Source: Vicinamibacterales bacterium
GTDB lineage: Bacteria; Acidobacteriota; Vicinamibacteria; Vicinamibacterales; 2-12-FULL-66-21
Direction: 5' to 3'
DNA: 64,000 bases
NCBI GenBank assembly: GCA_035699745.1
Contig: DASSPH010000054.1
Span: 1-64,000, forward strand
The position numbers were made by a program, and so were the translations under genes. This document shows, in pieces, positions 28,060 to 36,106 of this stretch. Positions within the stretch are counted from its first letter, which is position 1; the number at the start of each line of letters is the position of its first letter. Under the pieces are notes generated by a model. It was not told the DNA's origin and made no database searches. It saw only the letters and a program-made list of their open reading frames with translations.

Positions 28060-29170
28060 CGTCGTCGTCGCGGGCGCGCGGTGTGCCGGGGCGGCCACCG
28101 CGCTGCTGCTCGCGCGCGCCGGACACCGCGTGCTCCTGATCGACCGCGGACGGTACGGCACCGACGCGCTCTCCACTCACGCGCTCATGCGCGGCGGCGT
28201 CGTCCAGCTGCATCGATGGCGCGTGCTGCCCGAAGTGATTGCGAGCGGTACGGCACCCGTGCGGAAAGCGACGTTCTACTACGGCGCTGACGCCGTCACG
28301 GTGCCGATCGCGCCGCGGGACGGGATCGACGCGCTGTACGCGCCGCGGCGGCACGTGCTCGATCGACTGCTGGTCGACGCGGCGGCCGCGGCCGGCGCCG
28401 ACGTCGTCTTCGGCGTCCATCTGCGGGACCTGCAGCGCACGGCCGGCGGGCGCGTCGCCGGCGTGGTGCTCGAGAACGACGCCGGGGAGGTCCATCGCCT
28501 GGCGTCTCGCGTCGTGGTCGGCGCCGACGGTCTGCGGTCGACCGTCGCGCGCCTGGTCGACGCGGCGGCATACCGTGTCGGACGGCATGCGAGCGCGACG
28601 ATGTATGGCCACTGGAGCGGGCTCGACGTCGATGGTTACGGGTGGTACTTCGTCGAGGGCCTGAGCGCGGCGGCGATTCCAACGAACGCCGGCCAGGTGT
28701 GCGTCTCGCTGTCGGTGCCGGGCGCCGAGTTCACCCGGCTGTTCGCGCACCGCCCGGACCGCGCCTTCCGCGAGCTGCTGGCGCGGGTCGCACCGGATCT
28801 GGCGAAGCAGATCGACGGTGCGGGTCATGCGCGTCTCAGCGGATTCGGCGGTCAGGAGGGATTCTTCCGGCGCGCGCACGGTCCGGGCTGGGCCCTCGTC
28901 GGCGATGCCGGATACTTCAAGGATCCGCTGACGGCGCACGGCATCACCGACGCCCTGCGTGACGCGGAGCTGCTCGCTGCGGCCATCGGCGCGGAATCCG
29001 ACGCCGCGCTCGCCGAATATCAGGAGCAGCGGGACGCCGCGAGCCTGGCGCTCTTCGAGGCCACGGACGAGATCGCATCCTTCAATTGGAACCTGACCTC
29101 GGTGCGACCGCTGCACGAAGCGCTCGCCCGGGCGATGTCGCGCGAGGTGAAGCTGCTGCTTCGCACCTGA
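28025..29170 (+). CDS. FAD-dependent oxidoreductase, paralogue of the one at 21708
   Basis: 381 residues: YDVVVAGARCAGAATALLLA, DALSTHALMRGG, VVGADGLRSTVARLV and GWALVGDAGYFKDPLTAHGI match the same subfamily and the same order of motifs as the enzyme at 21708-22937. The start ATG lies within the end of the monooxygenase gene. Likely a soluble flavoprotein hydroxylase or reductase acting on a hydrophobic substrate; not further assignable. A regulator gene follows 50 bp downstream. Confidence 0.92.
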   Translation: MIRDTIPALRYDVVVAGARCAGAATALLLARAGHRVLLIDRGRYGTDALSTHALMRGGVVQLHRWRVLPEVIASGTAPVRKATFYYGADAVTVPIAPRDGIDALYAPRRHVLDRLLVDAAAAAGADVVFGVHLRDLQRTAGGRVAGVVLENDAGEVHRLASRVVVGADGLRSTVARLVDAAAYRVGRHASATMYGHWSGLDVDGYGWYFVEGLSAAAIPTNAGQVCVSLSVPGAEFTRLFAHRPDRAFRELLARVAPDLAKQIDGAGHARLSGFGGQEGFFRRAHGPGWALVGDAGYFKDPLTAHGITDALRDAELLAAAIGAESDAALAEYQEQRDAASLALFEATDEIASFNWNLTSVRPLHEALARAMSREVKLLLRT

Positions 29171-29182
29171 TAACCCGTCCGT

Positions 29183-29217
29183 GCGGCCGGTCCGGAAATA
29201 TACTGTGAGCCGGCCGC
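29183..29217. promoter_or_regulatory. inverted repeat with -10-like box before the winged-helix regulator
   Basis: GCGGCCGG (29183-29190) and CCGGCCGC (29210-29217) are perfect reverse complements enclosing TATACT (29199-29204), a good -10 hexamer 16 bp before the start codon. The arrangement fits a promoter covered by a dimeric repressor, possibly the product itself. GC-rich arms make chance occurrence more likely than for an AT-rich site. Confidence 0.35.
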
Positions 29218-29220
29218 TCC

Positions 29221-30861
29221 ATGATCCAGAGTGTCGGCTTCGGCGACTACAACTTCCAGCTCGATACCGGACAGCTATGGTTCCGGGGGCGCGAAGTGCG
29301 CCTGACCCCCAAGGCCGCCGCCGTTCTCAAGACCCTGGTCGCCAACGCCGGCTCCCCGGTATCGAAAGCTGACCTGTTTGCGTCCGTCTGGCCCAACATC
29401 GCCGTTACCGACGATGCGCTGACGACCTGTATTCAGGAGCTGCGCCGCGTCCTGAATGACGATGCCAGGCATCCGCAGTTCATCGAGACGCGCCACCGCC
29501 GGGGCTACAGGTTCATCGCGCCGGTCTCCCGGGAGGCGCCCGCAGCGCCGGAAGCGCCCGCCCGCACCGTCCGCCCGATCGCCTCGATTGCGGTGCTGCC
29601 GTTCGCGGACATGAGTCCCGCGCACGATCAGGAATACCTCTGTGAAGGGCTGGCGGAAGAGCTGATCAACGCGCTGACGCATGTCGACGGTCTTCGCGTC
29701 GCGGCGCGCACCGCCTCGTTTCAATTCCGCGGCAAGGGCGAGGACATCCGCCTCGTCGGCGAGCAGCTGAACGTCGAGGCGCTGCTCGAGGGGAGCGTGC
29801 GCAAGTCGGACGACCGGCTCCGCGTGACGGTTCAGCTCATCGAGGTCTCGACCGGCTATCACCGCTGGTCGCACCGGTTCGACGGCCAGTTCACGGACGT
29901 GTTCGCGATTCAGGATGAAATCGCCGAGAGCGTGGCGGCGTCGCTCCGCGGCGGCGCGGCGGCGCCGCGGGAGCGGAAAGCGTCACATCGGGCCGCGACC
30001 GCACCCGCGGCCTACGAGTTGTACCTGCGGGGACGCCAGCGCCTGCACCGGATTCAACACGAGGATCTGACGTGCGCGGTCGACCTGTTCAGGCGCGCGA
30101 TCGAGCTCGAGCCGCGTTACGGCCCCGCCTACGCGGGACTCGCCAGCGCGCATGCGACGTTGTACGAGTGGTTCGGCGCGAAGGACGCCGATCTTGCCGG
30201 CGCCGAGCGCGCGAGTCAGCGCGCGCTCGAACTGGCACCCGATCTCGCGGAGGCGCACGTGGCGCGAGGCTGCGCGCTCGGGCTGATGCGGCGCTACGAG
30301 GACGCCGCGCGCGAGTTCGAGGAATCGATCCGTCTCAACCCCAACCTGTTCGATTCCTACTACTGCTACGCGCGGACGCGTTTCGCGCGCGGCGACGTTC
30401 CCGGGTCCGCCACCCTGTTCAAGAAGGCGGCGGAAATCCGCCACGAGGATTTCCAGAGTCCGTTCCTGCTCGCCCAGTCGCTCAAGATGCTGGGGCGGGA
30501 GGACGAGGCGTCGGCGTGGAGGCGCGAAGGGATCCGCCGCGCCGAACACGCGCTGCTGCTGAATCCGCGCGACGGCCGCGCGATGTCGCTCGGCGCGCTG
30601 TACCTGCTGGAGGAAGGGCACGCGGAGCGCGCCGTCGACTGGTCGCAGCGCGCGCTCGAGCTGAACCCGAACGACATGAGCGCACTCGGGAACGGCGCCT
30701 GCCTGCAGGCCAAGCTCGGAAATGCCGAGCGCGCCATCGCGCTGCTCGAGCGCGTCTCGGCGCTCGGCTTCGGCCAGCGCGACTGGTTGGAGCGCGATCC
30801 CGACTATGCAAACCTGCGCGACGACCCCAGATTCCAGCGGCTGCTGACGACCTTCAAATAG
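29221..30861 (+). CDS. winged-helix (OmpR/CadC-type) regulator with FlgO/TolB-N-like and TPR domains
   Basis: 546 residues. The N-terminal Trans_reg_C winged helix (about 15-98) has RLTPKAAAVLKTLVANAGSP and RHPQFIETRHRRGYRFIAPV. The middle domain (about 120-245) has IASIAVLPFADMSPAHDQEY, LCEGLAEELINAL and LLEGSVRKSDDRLRVTVQLI, common in acidobacterial CadC-like regulators. The C-terminal half is TPR repeats. No obvious TM helix is present between the DNA-binding and middle domains, so it is probably soluble. It sits directly downstream of the monooxygenase/oxidoreductase pair and ahead of the Tat-exported isomerase gene. Confidence 0.92.
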   Translation: MIQSVGFGDYNFQLDTGQLWFRGREVRLTPKAAAVLKTLVANAGSPVSKADLFASVWPNIAVTDDALTTCIQELRRVLNDDARHPQFIETRHRRGYRFIAPVSREAPAAPEAPARTVRPIASIAVLPFADMSPAHDQEYLCEGLAEELINALTHVDGLRVAARTASFQFRGKGEDIRLVGEQLNVEALLEGSVRKSDDRLRVTVQLIEVSTGYHRWSHRFDGQFTDVFAIQDEIAESVAASLRGGAAAPRERKASHRAATAPAAYELYLRGRQRLHRIQHEDLTCAVDLFRRAIELEPRYGPAYAGLASAHATLYEWFGAKDADLAGAERASQRALELAPDLAEAHVARGCALGLMRRYEDAAREFEESIRLNPNLFDSYYCYARTRFARGDVPGSATLFKKAAEIRHEDFQSPFLLAQSLKMLGREDEASAWRREGIRRAEHALLLNPRDGRAMSLGALYLLEEGHAERAVDWSQRALELNPNDMSALGNGACLQAKLGNAERAIALLERVSALGFGQRDWLERDPDYANLRDDPRFQRLLTTFK

Positions 30862-30871
30862 GATTGCCCAC

Positions 30872-31756
30872 ATGACGACCAGACGCACGTTCCTCAAGAC
30901 GCTTGCCGGAGCCGCCGCACTGCCGCCGCTCGGCGTGTTCGAGCGCCTGGCTGCGCAGCGCGCGCTGCAGCATCCGGCGACGGGCACGATAGGGCTCCAG
31001 CTCTATAGCCTGCGCCACCTGTTCGAGAAGGGGGACATCGCCGGCACGCTCGCGATGGTGCGCGGCTGGGGGTTCACCGACGTCGAGGCGGCGGGCACGT
31101 ACAAGCTCAGCCCCGAGGACTTCGCCGCGCAGGTGAAGAAGGCCGGCCTGCGGATCGCGTCCACCGGCGGGGACTTCAATCAGCTCGCGAAGGACGCCGG
31201 CAGCGTCATCAAGGACGCCAGGACGCTCGGCGCCCAGCAGGTGATGTGCGCATGGATCCCGCACGAAGGGCGGTTTTCACGAGCCGACGTCGACAAGGCG
31301 GTGCCGGTCTTCACGCAGGCGGGACGGGCGATGCGCGATGCCGGCCTGCGGTTCCTCTATCACGTGCACGGCTACGAGTTCCAGCAGGGACCCGACGGGA
31401 CGCTGTTCGACGCGCTCGCCCGGCAGACCGAGCCGGGCGTGGTCGACTTCCAGATGGACGTCTTCTGGGTGGTGCACGGCGGCGGCAATCCCGTCGAACT
31501 GTTCGCGAAGTACCCGAACCGCTTCCCTTCCACGCACCTCAAGGACATGCGCAAGGGGACGAAGATCAACGAGCCGACGGGCAGCGCCCCCGACGACACC
31601 AGCGTCGCTCTGGGCGAGGGCATGGTCGGGATCGCGGACGTGCTTCGCGCCGCGAACGCGGCCGGCGTGAAGCTGCATTTCATCGAGGACGAGCATCCCG
31701 AGTCCGAGAAGCAGATCCCGCGGTCGCTCGAATACCTGGCCCGGCTGAAGCTGTGA
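30872..31756 (+). CDS. Tat-exported sugar phosphate isomerase/epimerase-like TIM-barrel protein
   Basis: 294 residues. A twin-arginine signal (TTRRTFLKTLAGAAALPPLG) precedes a xylose-isomerase-like TIM barrel: GTIGLQLYSLRHLFEKGDIA, GWGFTDVEAAGTYKLS, VVDFQMDVFWVVHGGG, THLKDM and FIEDEHPESEK. These carry the expected metal-ligand Asp, His and Glu positions. Such exported isomerase-like proteins are frequent in Acidobacteria and Planctomycetes; substrates are unknown. It lies 10 bp after the regulator gene and 7 bp before a convergent regulator gene. Confidence 0.92.
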   Translation: MTTRRTFLKTLAGAAALPPLGVFERLAAQRALQHPATGTIGLQLYSLRHLFEKGDIAGTLAMVRGWGFTDVEAAGTYKLSPEDFAAQVKKAGLRIASTGGDFNQLAKDAGSVIKDARTLGAQQVMCAWIPHEGRFSRADVDKAVPVFTQAGRAMRDAGLRFLYHVHGYEFQQGPDGTLFDALARQTEPGVVDFQMDVFWVVHGGGNPVELFAKYPNRFPSTHLKDMRKGTKINEPTGSAPDDTSVALGEGMVGIADVLRAANAAGVKLHFIEDEHPESEKQIPRSLEYLARLKL

Positions 31757-31763
31757 TGCCGCG

Positions 31764-34100
31764 TCAGGCGCGCGTCATCCGATCGATGTCGTCCAACAGC
31801 GCGTCGACCGAGGCTTCGCGCCCCACCGCGTAGGCGGCCGCCCATCGATCGGCGCCGAGCCGGGCTCGCGCCTCGCGTTCCGCCGCCGCGTGCAGATCCA
31901 GGATCGTCGGGTCGCTGACGTTGACGCCGGTGCTCGCGCTGATCGCGTCGCGCGCCCCGAAGATCCGGGCCGCCCACGCGTCCTCCCCCTTGAGCGCCGC
32001 CGCCGCCGCGAGCGGAACGAGGCTGTAGAAGTACGCGACCTTGTCCTGCAGATCGCGAATACGCGCGAGGTTCTCGCGCACCAGCGCGATCGCGCGATCC
32101 ACCTCGCCGCGGCGCAGCGCCAGCATCGCGCGGATGTACGCCCCCAGCGCGTGGAACCAGGGGCCTTCGTCTTTCAGCACCGCCGCGGCTTCGTCGAGGA
32201 GACGTTCCGCCTCGACGGCGTCGCCGGTGGCCAGCGCCACCTGCGCCAGGCCGCTCAACGACAGTCCGGCACCCCACGGAATCGCCGCCGCGCGAAATCG
32301 CCGCGCGCCGTCCAGGAATCGAACCCGCGCCGCGTCGGGGCGGCCGAGCGCAAATTCGACGTGGCCGAGGAGATGCGCCGCCTGGCCAATCATCTCCTCG
32401 TCCGCCGCCGCTTCTGCACGCCCCATCGCGCGCGCCGCCGCGTCGAGGGCTCGCGCATGTTCCCCCTGCCAGTACAACATGATGGCGGCACCGATGAGCG
32501 TTCGCACCTCGGCTCCCTGGGGAACGAGCCGGAGGCTGAGAATCTGCTCGTACCACCGCTGCCCTTCCGGCGCATGCCCCCGGATCAACCAGAAGAACAT
32601 CAGCGGCCACGCGATCCTGGCCGCGTCGCCGGGGCGGTTGCGCTCGATCAGCCACGTGAGCGCGGCGCGGTAGCTCTCGAGATCGTCCTGGACGCGGCCC
32701 AGCCACTCGGCCTGCGCCCGTCCGATCAGCCCCGCCCCGGCGAGTTCGGCTTCGGCAGTGCAGTAGCGCGTCAGCCCCTCCATCGCGGCGTCGTAGTCAC
32801 CCGCCGTGCGGAGTTCGGCGCCGGCAAACGCGCGCACCGTCTCCAGCATCACGAAGAGCGGCCGCGTCGACGCCGGCGCGTCGCCGCGCAGAAGAAGGCT
32901 TCTGTCGATCAGACCGGCGACGGTCCCAAGCGCCTCGTCCGTGGACCGCGGCACGCCATCACGTCCCGCGCAGACCGCGGCGGCGGCCTCGATCGGAAAA
33001 CGGTCCGGCAGGACGCCGAGCTGCCTGAACGTGCGCTGCTCGGGCGGACCCAGAAGCTGATAGCTCCATGCCACGGTCGCGACCACCGTGCGTTGCCGCT
33101 CGGGGAGATCGCGCGGGCCGACGGTCGAGAGCAGCACGTCCTGCTCGAGCCGCCGGAGCAGCTCCTCGGGCGTCAGCGTCTTCATCCACGGCGCGGCGAG
33201 CTCCAGCGCGAGCGGCAGCGTGTCGAGCCGGCGGCATACGGCAGCGACGACGGCCCCGTTCTCCGGCGTGAGCCGGAAGCCGGATTGCACGTCGCGCACC
33301 CGCTCGACGAACAGCCGCACGGCGGGTATCCGCGCCAGTTCGTCGGCAGGCATCCGATCGCAGTCGGGCGGCAGCATCAGCGGGCCGACCGCGAACTCCC
33401 GCTCGCCGCGCAGGTGCAGCGGCGCGCGGCTGGTGACGAGCAGTTGAAGGGCCGTGACCGACAGCAGGAGATCGGCGAGCAGCGGCGCGACCTCGATCAC
33501 CTGCTCGAAGTTGTCGAGCACGAGCAGCGTGCGGCGATCGGCCCCGGCCGCCCGCGCGCGCCTGGACAGATCGGCCGCCGTGACGTTCGACAGTCCGAGC
33601 GCGTCGCCGATCGCCGACGCGACGAACGCCGGACTGCGGATCGCCGCCAGCGGGACGAAGATCACCCGCGTGGCCCCGTCCCCGGCGATCCGGCGGGCGA
33701 CTTCGAGCGCGAGGCGCGTCTTCCCCACCCCGCCGGGTCCGGTGAGGGTGACCAGACGAACCTCGGGATCCGCGAGCCATTCGGCGAGCCGCCGGACGTC
33801 CGGCTCGCGCCCGAGAAGCGGTGTCGGGGCGAGCGGCAGCGAATCGTCGCCCGGCGCAGTCCCCGCCGATCCGCGCGCGCTCTGGAGGAAGGCGTCGCGA
33901 ACGTCGCCGGTCAGATCCAGCGCCGCGGACAGCGCGCGGACCGTCTCGAGCTGCGGACGGCGCCGCTCGCCGCGCTCGAGCGCGCTGACGCCGTGGACCG
34001 ACAGCCCGGCGATGGCCGCGAGCTCCTCCTGCGTGTAGCCGGCGGCTTCGCGCAAGGCCCTGAGCTGCACCCCAAACGTGCGGGGAGCGCTGACGGTCAT
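31764..34100 (-). CDS. XRE-HTH / STAND ATPase / TPR regulator
   Basis: 778 residues. The XRE helix-turn-helix is at about 10-65 (LRALREAAGYTQEELAAIAG, LSVHGVSALERGERRRPQLE). The NB-ARC/AfsR-like ATPase is at about 105-400 with LLGREPDVRRL, P-loop GPGGVGKTRLAL, Walker B TLLVLDNFEQV, and sensor LLVTSRAPLHLRGEREFAV. The rest is TPR-like helical repeats. STAND regulators are switch ATPases activated by ligand or partner binding (family knowledge). It is divergent from the hydroxyacid dehydrogenase gene, which it may control, and convergent with the isomerase gene. Confidence 0.93.
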   Translation of the reverse strand: MTVSAPRTFGVQLRALREAAGYTQEELAAIAGLSVHGVSALERGERRRPQLETVRALSAALDLTGDVRDAFLQSARGSAGTAPGDDSLPLAPTPLLGREPDVRRLAEWLADPEVRLVTLTGPGGVGKTRLALEVARRIAGDGATRVIFVPLAAIRSPAFVASAIGDALGLSNVTAADLSRRARAAGADRRTLLVLDNFEQVIEVAPLLADLLLSVTALQLLVTSRAPLHLRGEREFAVGPLMLPPDCDRMPADELARIPAVRLFVERVRDVQSGFRLTPENGAVVAAVCRRLDTLPLALELAAPWMKTLTPEELLRRLEQDVLLSTVGPRDLPERQRTVVATVAWSYQLLGPPEQRTFRQLGVLPDRFPIEAAAAVCAGRDGVPRSTDEALGTVAGLIDRSLLLRGDAPASTRPLFVMLETVRAFAGAELRTAGDYDAAMEGLTRYCTAEAELAGAGLIGRAQAEWLGRVQDDLESYRAALTWLIERNRPGDAARIAWPLMFFWLIRGHAPEGQRWYEQILSLRLVPQGAEVRTLIGAAIMLYWQGEHARALDAAARAMGRAEAAADEEMIGQAAHLLGHVEFALGRPDAARVRFLDGARRFRAAAIPWGAGLSLSGLAQVALATGDAVEAERLLDEAAAVLKDEGPWFHALGAYIRAMLALRRGEVDRAIALVRENLARIRDLQDKVAYFYSLVPLAAAAALKGEDAWAARIFGARDAISASTGVNVSDPTILDLHAAAEREARARLGADRWAAAYAVGREASVDALLDDIDRMTRA

Positions 34101-34216
34101 GACGCGACCATCTTACCGCCGGGCGTATGGGCGGTGTACGAGCCGTGTGCGGCCACTGGGGGCGGCGCCTCGGCCCGGTCACGCTCACACTGGGGTGAGA
34201 CGACGCGAGCATCGCC

Positions 34217-35218
34217 ATGCAGATCACGATTCTCGATGACTACTTCGATACGCTCCGGACCCTGCCCTGCTTTCGCAGACTGGACGGGCATCAGGTCGAG
34301 ATCTGGAACGATCACGTTCAGGACACCGGCGCCCTGGCTGAGCGCCTCAAAGACACCCAGGTCCTGGTCCTCATCCGCGAACGGACCGAGATCAGGGAGC
34401 CGCTGCTCGCGCGGCTGCCGGCGCTCGAGTTGATCAGCCAACGCAGCGCGTACCCGCACATCGATGTCGATGCCTGCACCAGGCTGGGCGTGATCGTGTC
34501 GTCGAGTCAGCACCCGGGCACGCCTTCGTATGCCGCCGCGGAACTGACATGGGCGCTGATCCTTGCGGCGGCGCGGCAGATTCCGCAGCAGATGCAGTCG
34601 CTCCGCGCCGGCGCGTGGCAGTGCGGCCTCGGAACGACCCTGCGCGGCAAGACGCTGGGCATCCACGGCTACGGACGCATCGGCAGCACCGTCGCCGGCT
34701 ACGGCAAGGCGTTCGGCATGCGTGTCCTGGTCTGGGCACGCGACGCGTCACGGCGCCGCGCGGAACAGGACGGCTGCGAGATCGCGGCCGGCAAGTCCGC
34801 GCTGTACCAGCAGTCCGACGTCGTCTCGGTGCACCTGCGCCTCGTCGAGGAAACCCGAGGGATCGTCACCGGAGCCGACCTGGCCTGCATGAATCCGTCG
34901 GCCCTGTTCGTGAACACCAGCCGCGCCGGCCTGGTGGAACCAGGCGCCCTCGTTCGCGCGCTCGCCGAGGGACGCCCCGGGATCGCTGCGGTCGACGTGT
35001 TCGAACAGGAACCGCTGCGCGATCCGGCTCACCCGCTGCTGATGATGCCGAACGTCCTGTGCACGCCGCACATCGGGTACGCGACGCGGGACGAATTCGA
35101 AATCCAGTTCTCGGACGTCTTCGATCAGATCGTGGCGTACCACCAGGGGCGCCCGATCAACGTCGTGAACCCCGAGGCGCTCCAGCATTGCCGCAGGCCG
35201 GCGCGGCGCCGTCCCTGA
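34217..35218 (+). CDS. D-2-hydroxyacid dehydrogenase (phosphoglycerate-dehydrogenase-like)
   Basis: 333 residues. NAD-binding [20 protein letters not shown]; catalytic Arg in [14 protein letters not shown], Glu in [12 protein letters not shown] and His in [13 protein letters not shown]. All catalytic residues are present. It lacks the C-terminal ACT domain of SerA, so it is not clearly serine biosynthetic; substrate unknown. The final ~15 residues are Arg-rich. Monocistronic, 116 bp from the divergent STAND regulator. Confidence 0.93.
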   Translation: MQITILDDYFDTLRTLPCFRRLDGHQVEIWNDHVQDTGALAERLKDTQVLVLIRERTEIREPLLARLPALELISQRSAYPHIDVDACTRLGVIVSSSQHPGTPSYAAAELTWALILAAARQIPQQMQSLRAGAWQCGLGTTLRGKTLGIHGYGRIGSTVAGYGKAFGMRVLVWARDASRRRAEQDGCEIAAGKSALYQQSDVVSVHLRLVEETRGIVTGADLACMNPSALFVNTSRAGLVEPGALVRALAEGRPGIAAVDVFEQEPLRDPAHPLLMMPNVLCTPHIGYATRDEFEIQFSDVFDQIVAYHQGRPINVVNPEALQHCRRPARRRP

Positions 35219-35350
35219 CGGTTCTGTCCTGGAGCTTACGGTTCTGAGACGGCTCGTCCCGCCGCGGCGCGACGGATCCGCCTGCGGCGGCCGCAACGCG
35301 CGGATCTCCGGCCGTACGCCGGCGGCATCCGGTTTGGAGAGCCGCCGGGC

Positions 35351-36028
35351 ATGGCTTCAACGATGCGCGCACTCACGATCACGGCGCTCTGCGTGCTGGC
35401 CCTGCCGGCCGCCGCGTGGAGCCAGGAACAGTCCGACGGTTTCGCCAGAAACGGCGCCTACCTCGCCGTGTCCGGCGTTCCCAACTTCACCCTCGACGGG
35501 CTCACCTTCGACGGCGCGACCGTCTACAAGCAGGTCGACGGCGAAGAGTTCATGATCCTGCCGCGCCTGAAGGCGAAGACGTCCGTTCGTGCACTCGTCG
35601 GGTTCCGGACGACGCGGGGCGCGTTCGAGATCGGCTACGAACAGACCCGGCACGTCGGCACGTTCCTCGATATCAGCGGGGAGGCCACGTTCCACTCGCT
35701 GAACTTCGACGAACGGATCTTCTTCCTGACCCGCGGCCACATCCAGCCGTACGGGTTGGTCGGGCTGTCGGCGCCGTGGCTCACGGTGAAGGATGGCAGC
35801 TTCCTGGATCCCGACGTGGCCGACGGCACCTTCCGCGGGTTCGGCGTCAACAGCGAACTGGGCGTCGCGGTGTTCGTGCACCCGCGCGTCGGCATCACCG
35901 CCGGCTACCGTTACCGCGCGATGTGGTTCGACAAGGCCAGCGGCGTCAGCGAGACGAACTACAAGCTGCGGCCTCGCTTCCGCGAGACCGCCGGCAGCCT
36001 GGCGCTGGGCGCCTCGTTCACCTTCTGA
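35351..36028 (+). CDS. outer-membrane beta-barrel protein (OmpA/OmpW-like)
   Basis: 225 residues with a signal peptide (MRALTITALCVLALPAAAWS after a short MAST extension). The alternating aromatic strands and terminal ASFTF are typical of a small beta-barrel recognised by the Bam machinery. Stretches such as QPYGLVGLSAPWLTV and VHPRVGITAGYRYRAMWF fit barrel strands. The start at 35351 has GGAGAG nine bases upstream; 35363 is an alternative. No operon partner. Function unknown. Confidence 0.82.
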   Translation: MASTMRALTITALCVLALPAAAWSQEQSDGFARNGAYLAVSGVPNFTLDGLTFDGATVYKQVDGEEFMILPRLKAKTSVRALVGFRTTRGAFEIGYEQTRHVGTFLDISGEATFHSLNFDERIFFLTRGHIQPYGLVGLSAPWLTVKDGSFLDPDVADGTFRGFGVNSELGVAVFVHPRVGITAGYRYRAMWFDKASGVSETNYKLRPRFRETAGSLALGASFTF

Positions 36029-36106
36029 CGCCCGGACCCCAGTCCCCGGAAGCCGCGGCTGCAGGTCGCGGCACGCGTCAGTCCCGGCCTCGCGGTGAAG
36101 GCGCCC

